Shown: one piece after another, positions 55,595 to 64,000 of the stretch | How the letters are laid out: each line of letters begins with the position of its first letter | Position numbering within the stretch: the first letter of the stretch is position 1 | Origin: Longispora albida DSM 44784 | GTDB taxonomy: Bacteria; Actinomycetota; Actinomycetes; Mycobacteriales; Micromonosporaceae | Reading direction: 5' to 3' | DNA: 64,000 bases | Assembly: GCF_000379825.1 (NCBI RefSeq) | Contig: NZ_KB903835.1 | Coordinates: forward strand, 186,599-250,598 | Program-made: the position numbers and the translations under genes | Notes under the pieces: generated by a model | What the model was told of the DNA's origin: nothing | Databases searched by the model: none | The model's input: the letters and a program-made list of their open reading frames with translations, nothing else

Positions 55595-57292
55595 GTGGAA
55601 TTCCGAGCGCTCGGCCCCCTGGAGATCGGCCCGCCCCACCGGCGGGTCCGGATCGACGCGGCCAAGCACCGGATCCTGCTGGCCGCGCTGCTCGCCAGGG
55701 CCAACGAGCCCGTGCCGCTGCCGGACCTCGTCGAGATGATGTGGGACGGCCAGCCGCCGGGGCACCCGCGCGCGGCGGTGCAGACCTACGCCGCCCGGCT
55801 CCGGCAGGCGCTGCGCGAGGCTGGCAGTTCCGCGCAGGTGCTCAGCCAGGGCAGCGGATACCTGCTGGCCATCGCCGAGGGCAAGACCGACCTGGGCCAG
55901 TTCGCCGCGCTCGTCGAGGCCGCTGACACCGCGACCGACCCGGCGGCAGAGGCCGACGCGCTCCGCCGCGCCCTGGCGCTCTGGCGGGGCGAGCCCTTCG
56001 CCGACGTGCCCTCACCCGTCCTGCACCGCGAGGTCGTGCCCAGGCTCCGCGAGTGGCAGCTGGAGGTGCTCCAGCGCCGGATCGAGGCAGACCTGCGGCT
56101 CGGCAGGCACGCGGATCTGGTCACCGAACTCCGCGAGCTCACAGACCGTTTCCCGCTCCGCGAAAAGCTCTGGTTGTACCTGATGAGCGCCCTCCACCGC
56201 AGCGGCAGGCGCGCAGAGGCCCTCGAAGCCTTCCGCACCCTGCACCGCAGGCTCACCACGGAACTCGGCATCGAGCCAGCCGCCGAGCTCGCGGAGCTGC
56301 ACCTCGCCATCCTCAACGGCGAGCACGTCCTCACTGGTGAGCCCACCGAGACGGTCCAACCCCCCGGCTGGCATCCCCAGTGCCGCCTGCCCTCCGATGT
56401 GGACCTCGTCGGCCGCGAGGCCGACGTCGCGGCCCTGCTCCCGGCCCGGCTGAGCGTGATCTCGGGCCTGCCCGGCGTGGGCAAGACCGCCCTCGCCCTG
56501 CACCTCGCGCACCGGCTGCGCCCGGAGTACCCGGACGGCCAGTGGTACGTCCGCCTCGGCGACCGCGCCCCCGCCGACCTGCTCGCCGAGCTGCTCCGCA
56601 CCGCCGGTACCAGCGCCTTCGGAGTGGCAGCCCTCCCCGACAGCGCGCACGAGCGCGAGGGCCTGCTCCGCGCCCGGCTCGCCGACCGCCGGATCCTGCT
56701 CGTGCTCGACGACGCGACCTCGGCCGGGCAGGTCATGCCGCTGCTGCCCGGTACGCCGGGCTGCGCCGTCATCGTCACCAGCCGGGCACCGCTGACCGGC
56801 CTGACCGTCCTGGCCGGGGCGCAGCCGCACCGGCTCGGCCCGCTCGCCCCGCGCGACGCCGCCAGAATCGTCCCGCCCGACGTCGCCCGGCTCTGCGGCT
56901 ACCTGCCCCTCGCGCTCCGGATCGCGGCTGCCCGGGGCGTGACAGCAGCCGAACTGGCCCGGCCCGGCCGCCTCGACCAGCTCAGTACCCCCGGGGAACC
57001 CGAGATCTCCGTCCGTGCCGCCTTCGCCCCGGCCTACCGCGCGCTCCCGCCCGACCAGCGTGCTGCGCTCGCCCTGCTCGGCGGCATCCCAGCCGCCGAC
57101 TTCACTGTGGACCAGGCCGAGGCAGCCCTCGGTACTCCGGCCGCGGCGCGGCTCCTGGGCGGCCTGATCGCCTCCGGCCTGCTCGACCGCGACGGCCACC
57201 GGTACCGGCTGCACCCCCTGCTCCGCCTCTACGCCGCCGAACAGTCCACACCGGACGGCTGCCCCATGCCCCGCCCGGTCCTCGTCGCCTGA
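55595..57292 (+). CDS. SARP/AfsR-like regulator with NB-ARC ATPase
   Basis: 565 aa from GTG 55595 (VEFRALGPLEI is the classic SARP start; longer frame is spurious). OmpR-type winged helix about 1-95 (KHRILLAALLARANEPVPLPDLVEMMWDGQPP), BTAD helical domain about 100-250 (DADAL-like, LHREVVPRLREWQLEVLQRRIE, LYLMSALHRSGRRAEALEAFRTL), then NB-ARC: P-loop GLPGVGKTALALHL, ILLVLDDATSA. C-terminal helical part without long TPR. Activates secondary-metabolite or cell-envelope genes; can bind the direct repeat upstream. Confidence 0.92.
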   Translation: MEFRALGPLEIGPPHRRVRIDAAKHRILLAALLARANEPVPLPDLVEMMWDGQPPGHPRAAVQTYAARLRQALREAGSSAQVLSQGSGYLLAIAEGKTDLGQFAALVEAADTATDPAAEADALRRALALWRGEPFADVPSPVLHREVVPRLREWQLEVLQRRIEADLRLGRHADLVTELRELTDRFPLREKLWLYLMSALHRSGRRAEALEAFRTLHRRLTTELGIEPAAELAELHLAILNGEHVLTGEPTETVQPPGWHPQCRLPSDVDLVGREADVAALLPARLSVISGLPGVGKTALALHLAHRLRPEYPDGQWYVRLGDRAPADLLAELLRTAGTSAFGVAALPDSAHEREGLLRARLADRRILLVLDDATSAGQVMPLLPGTPGCAVIVTSRAPLTGLTVLAGAQPHRLGPLAPRDAARIVPPDVARLCGYLPLALRIAAARGVTAAELARPGRLDQLSTPGEPEISVRAAFAPAYRALPPDQRAALALLGGIPAADFTVDQAEAALGTPAAARLLGGLIASGLLDRDGHRYRLHPLLRLYAAEQSTPDGCPMPRPVLVA

Positions 57293-57320
57293 CCCGGCAG
57301 CAGCCTTCTACTGTGTACTG

Positions 57321-57917
57321 ATGAGAAAAGCGGGCACCCTGCTCGGCACACTGGCCCTGCTGGCCGCGTGCTCCACCCCGGCAGCGCCCAGCAAAGCCGC
57401 CGCTTTCGCCTCTGACGAGACCAGGGACGCCAGCACCAGGCAGCTCGACGGGAAGATCTGCCGTTTCCTGAAGCTCACCGCGCTTCAGGCGGCCTTCCCG
57501 GGCGAATGGCGTGACGTCCCGATGCGTAACCCTGACAAGGACTGCCACACCGTCTCGCCCGCCACCGCGACGCTGTCCGTCCGGGTGACTGCGGCAGCGG
57601 TGGTCAACGAGAACGGACGTCAGGCCCGCACGCACATCCGGGACAGGTACACAGAAACCGTGGGTAACGGAAAGAAGGCCGAGCCGGTGTCCGGCGTCGA
57701 CTTCCCGGCCTTCATCACCTCGCTGCCCGGCGACACGGTCGCGACTGGCGACCCCGCCACGCAACGTGTCCAGTACCTCGTCCAGGGCCAGATCGAGAAC
57801 CTCACCATCCAGATGAGAGTGACGCTCTTCGGCCCGCAGCCGATGGCCGACGGTGACTTCAAGAAGGAAGCCCTCGCCGTCTACGCTGACACGGCCCGCG
57901 CCATCGTCACCGGCTGA
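57321..57917 (+). CDS. Exported lipoprotein (DUF3558-like)
   Basis: 198 aa. Signal peptide with lipobox LLAAC (Cys17), then Ser/Ala-rich linker and a beta-rich domain with paired Cys (KICRFLKL, DKDCHTV). Such small mycolata/actinobacterial lipoproteins sit on the outer face of the membrane. 29 nt downstream of the SARP gene. Confidence 0.75.
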   Translation: MRKAGTLLGTLALLAACSTPAAPSKAAAFASDETRDASTRQLDGKICRFLKLTALQAAFPGEWRDVPMRNPDKDCHTVSPATATLSVRVTAAAVVNENGRQARTHIRDRYTETVGNGKKAEPVSGVDFPAFITSLPGDTVATGDPATQRVQYLVQGQIENLTIQMRVTLFGPQPMADGDFKKEALAVYADTARAIVTG

Positions 57918-57923
57918 CGAGGG

Positions 57924-58364
57924 CTAGCTGAGCACGTACAGTGCCTGGCCATCGTTGGCGCCTTCCGTTTCGGTGAAGCCGCAGCGTTCCAGCAGCTTCA
58001 CCGAGCCGGTGTTGGTGACAACCGGGTCCGCGTACAGCGGGCGGACGCTGAACTCGGCGAGGTACTGCTGGAGAGCTTTCGTGCCGATGCCCCGGCCCCA
58101 GAACTTCCGGCCGTACCAGTAGCCGACCCACCACCGGCCATCGTCCTCCCACGCGACGATGTTCCCGGCGACCTCGCCGTCGGCCAGCACCGTACGCGCG
58201 CCGACCGCAGGATCGCCGAGGATCCGGGTACGCCAGTGGTGGAGGAAGACCTCGCGTTCACGTGACGGGAAGCGGGCGCGGCGGCTGGCCTCGGGATCCG
58301 CCTCGTACTCGAAAAAGGTTTCGAGGTCCTCGTCGCGCACCTCGCGGAGCAGCACGTCAGTCAT
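57924..58364 (-). CDS. GNAT acetyltransferase (RimJ/RimL type)
   Basis: 146 aa from ATG 58364. LREVRDEDLETFFEYEADPEA, GYWYGRKFWGRGIGTKAL (acetyl-CoA loop) and ADPVVTNTGSVKLLERCGF are hallmarks of the RimJ/RimL-like GNAT group. Confidence 0.88.
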   Translation of the reverse strand: MTDVLLREVRDEDLETFFEYEADPEASRRARFPSREREVFLHHWRTRILGDPAVGARTVLADGEVAGNIVAWEDDGRWWVGYWYGRKFWGRGIGTKALQQYLAEFSVRPLYADPVVTNTGSVKLLERCGFTETEGANDGQALYVLS

Positions 58365-58385
58365 GCCCCGCATCATGAACCACAC

Positions 58386-59306
58386 CTACGACAGAAACGT
58401 GCTGAGCGCGGTGACCAGGGCCTCCGCCGTCTTCTGCCGGAACTCGGGGCTCTTGAGCATCGCCGCGTCGGAGGCGTTGCGCATGTTCCCGCCCTCCAGC
58501 ATCACCTTCGGCACGGTGCTGAGGTTGAGCCCGGCCATGTCGACGCGCGGGTTGAGCCCGTCGGTGCCGATGTAGCTGGCTGGCCGCATCCCGGCCGCCC
58601 GGTACGCGTCGCGCACGGCGATGGCGAGCCGGTGGGACTCGGCCTGGATCGGGCCAGGCAGGCCAGGCTCCATGACGTGGAACCCGGTACCGCCGGCCGT
58701 ACCGCCGTCAGCGTGGATGCCGATCACGACAGCGGCCTTGGAGGTGTTGCCGATCCTGGCCCGCTCGGTGATGCACGGCCCCCACGGCGTGTCGGCGCCC
58801 AGCGTCATGACGACGTTCGCCCCAGCCGCGCGCAGCAGCCCGGCGAGCCGCTGGGCGACGTCCCAGGTGTACGCGGCCTCGGTGTAGCCGTCGTTCGTCG
58901 ACGTACCGGTCGTGTCGCAGGTCTTCTGGCCGCCGTTGCCGTCCGGGACCTGCTTGCCGATCTCCGCGGCGTGCTGGAAGTTGTTCCGGTTGTGGCCGGG
59001 GTCGATGACGATCGTCTTGCCGGCCAGCCCAGCGGTCCGGGGCCCGGCGCCACCGGCCCGCGTCGCTGCCGGGCTCGCCGAGGCCTTCTTCGATGGCGTC
59101 GCTGACGGGGACCGGGTGGGCGTGGGCACCAGGGACGGGCTCAGCTCCGGCGTCGGGCTGGGGCTGACCGCAGCCTCGCTCACCGGCACGCTGCTCGCGG
59201 GAACAGGCGCCGCGACAGGTGCCGCGCCGCCGCATCCGGAGGTCGCGGCCACTGCCATGACAACAGTCAGGGCCACGGCTGGCAGCCGCACATCACGGAC
59301 ACGCAT
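58386..59306 (-). CDS. N-acetylmuramoyl-L-alanine amidase lipoprotein (Amidase_3)
   Basis: 306 aa. Lipobox ATSGC, Pro/Ser/Thr-rich linker about 27-90, then Amidase_3: TIVIDPGHNRNN (Zn His), YTEAAYTWDVAQRLAGLL (Zn Glu), VVIGIHADGG (Zn His), and MLEGGNMRNASDAAML (catalytic Glu). Cleaves the amide bond between MurNAc and the stem peptide in peptidoglycan. Confidence 0.93.
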   Translation of the reverse strand: MRVRDVRLPAVALTVVMAVAATSGCGGAAPVAAPVPASSVPVSEAAVSPSPTPELSPSLVPTPTRSPSATPSKKASASPAATRAGGAGPRTAGLAGKTIVIDPGHNRNNFQHAAEIGKQVPDGNGGQKTCDTTGTSTNDGYTEAAYTWDVAQRLAGLLRAAGANVVMTLGADTPWGPCITERARIGNTSKAAVVIGIHADGGTAGGTGFHVMEPGLPGPIQAESHRLAIAVRDAYRAAGMRPASYIGTDGLNPRVDMAGLNLSTVPKVMLEGGNMRNASDAAMLKSPEFRQKTAEALVTALSTFLS

Positions 59307-59349
59307 CCTGGCAGCCTAGCCGAGAGGCACCCTGCGTTACGGTTCACCG

Positions 59350-60390
59350 ATGTCCTACCGCCCGCAGGCCGACCTCGACCAGGTAGTCCGGGACCGGCTG
59401 CTCCTCCGCAGCGTGCCGGGAGCCGTTGACTACCTCTTCGAGGACATCAGGCATCTCGACGTCACGGTGCTGCGCCGGCGCCGGGACAGCCTGCTCATCG
59501 AGTACACCGGGCCGTTGCGGGCCCTGGCCGGTATCCGGTACTTCTCCAGCTGTGCTGTCTTCCTCGGTACCGAGCCGGAGCCGGCCCTCGCCGCCTCCCG
59601 GGCCTCCGGTGCCCTTGCCGCGCTCCGGCCCCAGGGTGATCTGCGGTTCCGCAGCGGCGAGGTCGAGGACCGCTGGGAGCTGACCGAGCGGCTGGCCGCG
59701 ACCCCGGGCTGGGCCAACGACCCCGGCAGCTGGGACGTCAACCTCGAACCGGACGAGGAGGGCACCGTCGCCGAGATCGGCGCGCTGTTCCTCACCCAGC
59801 GGCTCGGCGAGCTGCACCGGATGCCGGCCTCGACGAATCCGCTGATCGCAGCGGTACTCGTCCGGCTGGCCAAGATCGAGGACGGTCAGACGGTGCTCGA
59901 CCCCTTCTGCGGGGCGGGCACGCTGCTCGTCACGGCGGCGGAGATGGCCAGGCCGGGCCTGCTGGTCGGTACCGAGCTCCGCCAGCGCTGGGCCGAGCTG
60001 GCCGAGGCGAACCTGGCGGGCCGCGACCTGCCCGGTACCGTGCTCCGCGCCGACGCGCAGGCCGTCCCGCTGGCCGGCGACAGCGTCGACCGGATCGTGG
60101 CGAACATGCCCTTCGGGAAGAGGGTCGGCTCGCACACCGCGAACCTCGACCTCTACCCGGCCGTGCTGCGTGAGGTGGCCAGGCTGCTCCGGCACAACGG
60201 CCGGGCCGTGCTCTTCACCGACGACAAGCGGCTGTTCAAGGAGACTGTCCAGCGCACGCCCCTGCTCCGCGTGATTAAGGAAATCATGCTGGAACGGGGC
60301 GGACTCCACCCAACCGCTTATGTCATTACTAAACGGGGTAGTGCACGCGCATCGGCCCGGCGCGCCGGTTCAAGGTACAAAATGGGCTAA
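59350..60390 (+). CDS. RNA methyltransferase, THUMP/TrmN-like
   Basis: 346 aa. C-terminal Rossmann methyltransferase: VLDPFCGAGTLLVTAA (motif I, SAM), LRADAQAVPL (Asp of motif II/III), and IVANMPFGKR (motif IV, N-x-PF: amino-methylation). The N-terminal 150 residues look like a divergent THUMP/NFLD module. Fits the tRNA guanine-N2 methyltransferase (Trm14/TrmN) group. Confidence 0.85.
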   Translation: MSYRPQADLDQVVRDRLLLRSVPGAVDYLFEDIRHLDVTVLRRRRDSLLIEYTGPLRALAGIRYFSSCAVFLGTEPEPALAASRASGALAALRPQGDLRFRSGEVEDRWELTERLAATPGWANDPGSWDVNLEPDEEGTVAEIGALFLTQRLGELHRMPASTNPLIAAVLVRLAKIEDGQTVLDPFCGAGTLLVTAAEMARPGLLVGTELRQRWAELAEANLAGRDLPGTVLRADAQAVPLAGDSVDRIVANMPFGKRVGSHTANLDLYPAVLREVARLLRHNGRAVLFTDDKRLFKETVQRTPLLRVIKEIMLERGGLHPTAYVITKRGSARASARRAGSRYKMG

Positions 60391-60417
60391 AGTTGCGCAG
60401 CGCAAAAGGGGGACGCT

Positions 60418-62115
60418 GTGCACAGAAAACCAATAATCGCCCTCGCCCTGATGATTGCCGGAACGTTGCTGGCCGCACCGGCCAGCGGCGGTCCCGGCCG
60501 GGCCGACGGTGTCTGCGATGACGAGGGCTACCAGGTCAGGGCCGAGGAGGACAACTCTCCGTCGACCTTCTACCGGTACGACATCTCGGAGAACATCGCA
60601 TACGAGATCACCAAGTTCACCCAGACGGTGAACGGGATCGGCTATTCCGAGCCGCAGAAACTCTTCTACGGCTTTTCCCGGCTGAACAACGGCCAGCCCT
60701 ACTCGGACAGGCTCGGCCGGATCCTCACCATCACGCCCGGCGGCCAGGTCACCGACATGGGCGGTGTCCGCAACCTCAAGGCTCTCGGCCTGCCGAACTA
60801 CGCACTCAACGGCGTCTACAACGGCGCGATCGACTCGAACAAGTACTACCTGCGCGACGACACGACGCTCTACGTCGTCGACATCGACCCGCAGAGCCCG
60901 ACCTACCTGAACCTGCTCGACAGCAAGGTCATCCAGGGCAAGGGCTACTTCGGCGACTGGGACTGGAATCCTGTCGACAGCAAGCTCTACGGCGTGTCGA
61001 CGCTGGACCCGAACGACCCGCGCCTGGTGAGCGTCGACCCGGCGACCGGCGTGCTCACCGACCTCGGCCACCCGGCCGGGCTGACCTCCGGTGACCAGCA
61101 CGGCTCGATCTACGGGGCGGTGTTCATCACCCCGGACGGCACGATGTACGCGATCAACAACGACGAGGACGGTACCGAGCGCAGCCGGATGTTCCGCATC
61201 CAGCTGACCGTGGTCCCGTACGTCGCGACGCCGCTGGCCACCGGCCAGGTCGTCTACCACAACGACGGCGGGGACTGCCTCCAGGCGGAGGACTTCGGCG
61301 ACGCGCCCGACAGCTACCACACGATGTACGCGAACGCCGGTCCCCGGCACCAGATCACCGAGCCGAGCCGCCCGGAGATCGTTCTCGCCCTCGGCGACAA
61401 GATCGACTCGGAGCGGGACGGCCTGCCGGGTACCGGTGCCGACGGCGACGACAACCAGCCGCCGGACGACGAGGACGCGTTCACCGCGCCGCTCAACATC
61501 CCCTCGTACGCGCCTGCCACGCTGGACGTCCCGATCCACAACTCGGCGAAGCTCGCTGGCACCGTGGCCGGCTGGATCGACTACGACCGCAACGGCACCT
61601 TCGACGCGGGGGAGCGCGCGATGGGCCCGGTCTCCGGTGCCGAACGGGAGACCGTGAAGCTGACCTTCACCCCGCCGCCAGCCAAGCGGTCCGGGGCCAA
61701 GGAGGCCGACGGGCCCTCCTACGCCAGGTTCCGGCTGTACCCGGGCACGATCGCCGACCCCCTGCCCACCGGGCCGGCCTCCGGCGGCGAGGTCGAGGAC
61801 TACGCGATCACGCTGCTGCCCCCGGTCGTGCCGGGCGGTAACCCGCCTGGCGGTAACCCGCCGGCCAATCCTCCGGCGGACCCGCCCGGTAACGAGCCCC
61901 CGGCTCTCCCGGTCGGCAGTGGCCCCGCACCGGCAGGCGACCCGGACCCGTCGTCCGGCGGACCAGCCGCGATGGGGCCGGACGGCCTCCCCGTCACCGG
62001 CCGCCGCTCGGCACCTCTCCTTCCGATGGGCGCCGGATTCATACTGGTGGGAGCGCTTCTCCTCGGCTCGACGGTGCGCAGGTCGCGCAGCCCCTTGCGG
62101 AAGATGCTTGCTTGA
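60418..62115 (+). CDS. LPxTG cell-wall protein with GEVED domain
   Basis: 565 aa, GTG start with GGGGGA 5 nt upstream. Signal peptide (MHRKPIIALALMIAGTLLAA). First half is a six-bladed propeller-like DUF6923 domain (SRMFRIQLTVVPYVATPL). Then DFGDAPDSYHTM begins a GEVED unit ending GGEVEDYAI; a Pro/Asn-rich wall linker follows; C-terminus LPVTG, a membrane helix and Arg-rich tail: the class A/E sortase signal. Covalently attached to peptidoglycan. Confidence 0.92.
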   Translation: MHRKPIIALALMIAGTLLAAPASGGPGRADGVCDDEGYQVRAEEDNSPSTFYRYDISENIAYEITKFTQTVNGIGYSEPQKLFYGFSRLNNGQPYSDRLGRILTITPGGQVTDMGGVRNLKALGLPNYALNGVYNGAIDSNKYYLRDDTTLYVVDIDPQSPTYLNLLDSKVIQGKGYFGDWDWNPVDSKLYGVSTLDPNDPRLVSVDPATGVLTDLGHPAGLTSGDQHGSIYGAVFITPDGTMYAINNDEDGTERSRMFRIQLTVVPYVATPLATGQVVYHNDGGDCLQAEDFGDAPDSYHTMYANAGPRHQITEPSRPEIVLALGDKIDSERDGLPGTGADGDDNQPPDDEDAFTAPLNIPSYAPATLDVPIHNSAKLAGTVAGWIDYDRNGTFDAGERAMGPVSGAERETVKLTFTPPPAKRSGAKEADGPSYARFRLYPGTIADPLPTGPASGGEVEDYAITLLPPVVPGGNPPGGNPPANPPADPPGNEPPALPVGSGPAPAGDPDPSSGGPAAMGPDGLPVTGRRSAPLLPMGAGFILVGALLLGSTVRRSRSPLRKMLA

Positions 62116-62119
62116 GGGA

Positions 62120-62137
62120 TAGTTGCGTAGTCAACTA
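62120..62137. promoter_or_regulatory. Palindromic operator TAGTTG-N6-CAACTA
   Basis: Perfect 6-bp inverted repeat just upstream of the pirin gene, 33 nt before its ATG. Typical size for MarR/HxlR-type redox regulators of pirin and DoxX genes. Confidence 0.55.
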
Positions 62138-62152
62138 CTTCAGGAGGTAGCC

Positions 62153-63142
62153 ATGCCAGCCATCACCGCCGACACCCTGGCCCTGCCGCGGGTGCCCGTG
62201 CTCCCGCAGCAGGAGACCAGGTGGCGTCCGGTGACCCAGGTGGTCACGGCGCACAGCCAGCTGGAGGGCGGGGGCTTCCGGGTCCGGCGGCCCTTCCCCG
62301 GCATGGACCTGCCGCTGGCCGACCCCTTCCTCCTGCTCGACCAGATGGGTGCCACGGACTACGCCCCCGGCGAGGCCAAGGGCGCGCCGTGGCACCCGCA
62401 CCGGGGCTTCGAGACCGTCACGTACATGATCGACGGGGAGATGCGGCACGACGACACCCACGGTGGCGGCGGCCTGATCACCGACGGCGGCACCCAGTGG
62501 ATGACGGCCGGATCGGGCATCCAGCACCAGGAGATGCCCTCGGACCGGCTGCTCCGCTCCGGCGGCGTCATGCACGGCGTGCAGCTCTGGGTCAACCTGC
62601 CGAAGTCCGCCAAGTGGGCCAAGCCCAAGTACCAGGACATCGGGCCGGGCGACATCACCCTGCTGTCCTCACACGACGGTTCCTCGCTGATCCGGATCAT
62701 CGCGGGTGAGGTGGCCGGGCACTCCGGCCCCGGTTCGACCCACACCCCGATCACGTACCTGCACGCGACCGTCGCACCCGGCGCCCGCCTCGACCTCGCC
62801 TGGCCGGAGGAGTTCAACGCCCTCGTCTACGTGCTCGGCGGGCGCGGCCACGCCGGTACCGACGGGCGCCCGCTCGACGAGGGGCAGCTCGCGGTGTTCG
62901 GGCCGGGGGAGGCCATCACGGTACGGGCGGCCGACAGCCAGCCGCAGGCCCACCAGGCCGGCTGGGAGATCCTGGTCCTGGGCGGGCTGCCGATCCGCGA
63001 ACCGGTCGCCAGGTACGGCCCGTTCGTCATGAACACGCGCGAGGAGATCATCCAGGCCTTCGAGGACTTCCAGGCCGGGCGGATGGGAGTCATCCCGGCC
63101 GAGAAGATCCCCCACCTGGGCACGACGGACGAGAACCTCTAG
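62153..63142 (+). CDS. Pirin-family protein
   Basis: 329 aa from ATG 62153 (AGGAGG 7 nt upstream). Cupin metal motif HPHRGFETVTYMIDGE and DGGTQWMTAGSGIQHQE, both with His ligands, then a second cupin half and PVARYGPFVMNTREEI, typical of pirin. Iron-binding redox or quercetinase-like protein, cytosolic. Confidence 0.93.
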   Translation: MPAITADTLALPRVPVLPQQETRWRPVTQVVTAHSQLEGGGFRVRRPFPGMDLPLADPFLLLDQMGATDYAPGEAKGAPWHPHRGFETVTYMIDGEMRHDDTHGGGGLITDGGTQWMTAGSGIQHQEMPSDRLLRSGGVMHGVQLWVNLPKSAKWAKPKYQDIGPGDITLLSSHDGSSLIRIIAGEVAGHSGPGSTHTPITYLHATVAPGARLDLAWPEEFNALVYVLGGRGHAGTDGRPLDEGQLAVFGPGEAITVRAADSQPQAHQAGWEILVLGGLPIREPVARYGPFVMNTREEIIQAFEDFQAGRMGVIPAEKIPHLGTTDENL

Positions 63143-63151
63143 TTTGGCCTC

Positions 63152-63544
63152 ATGGAGATCACGCGCGAGGTGGCCGTCATCGTCCTGACCAACGCGAACG
63201 GACAGGTGCTCATGCAGCACCGCACCGAAGACGCCCACGTCGACCCGGGCCGGTGGACCCCGCCGGGCGGCCGCCTCGAGCCGGGCGAGACCCCGCTGCT
63301 CGCAGCCCAGCGCGAACTCTACGAGGAGACCGGCCTGGCCGCGTACCTCAAGGCAGGCCAGGTCGTCGAGCGGATCGCCTCCGACGGTGCCGGAGTCAGG
63401 TACCACATCTTCTCCGGCACCACGGAAGCCGAGCAGCACGACGTCGTGATGGGCGAGGGTCAGGCGATGGTGTTCCTGACCCGCGCGGAGATCACCACCA
63501 AGCCCCTGACCGGCATCGCCCAGACCATCTTCGGGACGCGCTGA
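63152..63544 (+). CDS. Nudix hydrolase
   Basis: 130 aa. Nudix box GGRLEPGETPLLAAQRELYE plus ETGL (G-x5-E-x7-REUxEExGU). 9 nt after the pirin stop, so probably the same operon. Hydrolyses nucleoside-diphosphate-linked compounds; substrate unknown. Confidence 0.92.
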   Translation: MEITREVAVIVLTNANGQVLMQHRTEDAHVDPGRWTPPGGRLEPGETPLLAAQRELYEETGLAAYLKAGQVVERIASDGAGVRYHIFSGTTEAEQHDVVMGEGQAMVFLTRAEITTKPLTGIAQTIFGTR

Positions 63545-63607
63545 CCGGCCCGGCCGGGGGTCGGAATCGTCGTCCTTGACGCACCCGCGTCGTCGCTGCC
63601 TTCCGGC

Positions 63608-63747
63608 TGTGGAAAACCTCTCCTCTCTGGGGGGACAAAAGCCTGCAACTTACCCACAGCTACCCCACAGCCTGTGGATAACCCTGTGGACAACCTGTGG
63701 ATAAGCCTGTGGGTAACTCGCGGAAGCTGTGGATAACCTGTGGATAA
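63608..63747. promoter_or_regulatory. Array of DnaA-box-like sites
   Basis: TGTGGATAA at 63673, 63696, 63728 and 63739, TGTGGACAA at 63685 (exact complement of TTGTCCACA), TGTGGGTAA at 63708, TGTGGAAAA at 63608 and TTACCCACA at 63650 on the other strand. Spacings 12, 11, 12, 20 and 11 nt put the last six on nearly one helical face. No dnaA or dnaN beside it; the flanking genes are Nudix and a membrane protein. Confidence 0.7.
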
Positions 63748-63805
63748 CCCGGTGCGAGCCGACGGCGGTCCTACACTCGGCAGGAGCCGGCAACCGGGAG
63801 GATTT

Positions 63806-64000
63806 ATGGCTGACGGTACAAAAACCTTCGGCGGCAGGACGCCGTTGTACGCGGTGCTGCTCCTGATCGGGTTCGTGGCGCTGATCGGGGGCCTGGTCTG
63901 GGCGTTCGGCGGAAGCGGAGGCGGAAGCGGGAGCGCCAACAAGACACCGCAGGCCCAGCCGAGCGGCTCGCCCAGTCTGACGGGGCCGCCGTCCGACGGC
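63806..64000 (+). CDS. Membrane protein with extracellular Gly/Ser/Pro-rich part (partial, cut by window end)
   Basis: ATG 63806, GGGAGG 4 nt upstream. MADGTKTFGG then one membrane helix (LYAVLLLIGFVALIGGLVWAF) and a flexible GGSGGGSGSANKTP linker. Only 65 residues visible. Type II single-pass protein; family not determinable. Downstream of the DnaA-box array. Confidence 0.7.
   Translation, partial: MADGTKTFGGRTPLYAVLLLIGFVALIGGLVWAFGGSGGGSGSANKTPQAQPSGSPSLTGPPSDG

Noticed and set aside
63608-63747. Called as chromosomal oriC
   Set aside because: No dnaA, dnaN, rpmH or parAB nearby and only about six good boxes; reported instead as a DnaA-box array of unknown role.
1-64000. CRISPR array, insertion sequence or rRNA operon
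   Set aside because: No regularly spaced direct repeats of 25-40 nt, no transposase with DDE or HUH motifs and no rRNA sequence seen on either strand.

Overview
High-GC actinobacterial DNA: GTG and TTG starts, an LPxTG surface protein, an AfsR/SARP-type regulator, GlxA-type and TPR-XRE regulators, DUF2637 and replication-relaxation transfer genes. No single gene fixes the genus. The left 40.5 kb is accessory (defence genes, an integrative element, a polymorphic toxin locus). The right 23 kb looks like ordinary chromosome (secreted enzymes, regulators, housekeeping enzymes).

Layout. 1-10.6 kb is a defence block, mostly on the minus strand: a zinc-hook SMC-like ATPase (cut by the window start) with its middle component (Lamassu/ABC-three-component type), an Mrr-like nuclease with membrane segments, an endonuclease VII-type HNH protein, a proteasome-fold (Ntn-hydrolase-like) protein, an AbiGi-like protein, a 946-aa protein joining a degenerate Mrr-like domain, a beta-propeller and a Ser/Thr kinase, a small membrane protein, and an HTH-nucleotidyltransferase. 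10.94-10.98 kb is the 3' part of a tRNA-Lys(UUU) gene, an attachment-site copy. 10.95-20.2 kb is an integrative conjugative-type element: large serine recombinase whose last codons lie in the tRNA fragment, replication-relaxation protein, conjugation ATPase, membrane partner, DUF2637 protein, and two short coupled upstream ORFs under a repeated 42-nt motif. 20.5-23.6 kb is a complete three-gene ABC-3C system (effector, MC, DUF2326 ATPase), followed by a TPR-XRE regulator and a HAD hydrolase.

26.7-36.7 kb is a polymorphic toxin locus: a 2974-aa secreted RHS protein with a colicin E9-like HNH DNase tip, an Im9-like immunity gene, a decayed second toxin fragment and its SMI1/KNR4 immunity gene. 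37.3-40.5 kb encodes a solitary HsdM-like protein whose catalytic NPPF motif reads SCPPF and whose C-terminal part carries a HEPN RNGFAH motif and a CxxC pair. It is the best candidate in the window for an undescribed defence protein.

40.6-64 kb holds an S8 protease, dienelactone hydrolase, VOC protein, glycosidase-like lipoprotein, P-loop/GNAT fusion, beta-helix/FG-GAP secreted protein, GlxA and SARP regulators, DUF5701, GNATs, cell-wall amidase, a tRNA methyltransferase-like enzyme, an LPxTG protein, pirin and Nudix genes. It ends with a phased array of DnaA boxes before a truncated membrane protein gene.
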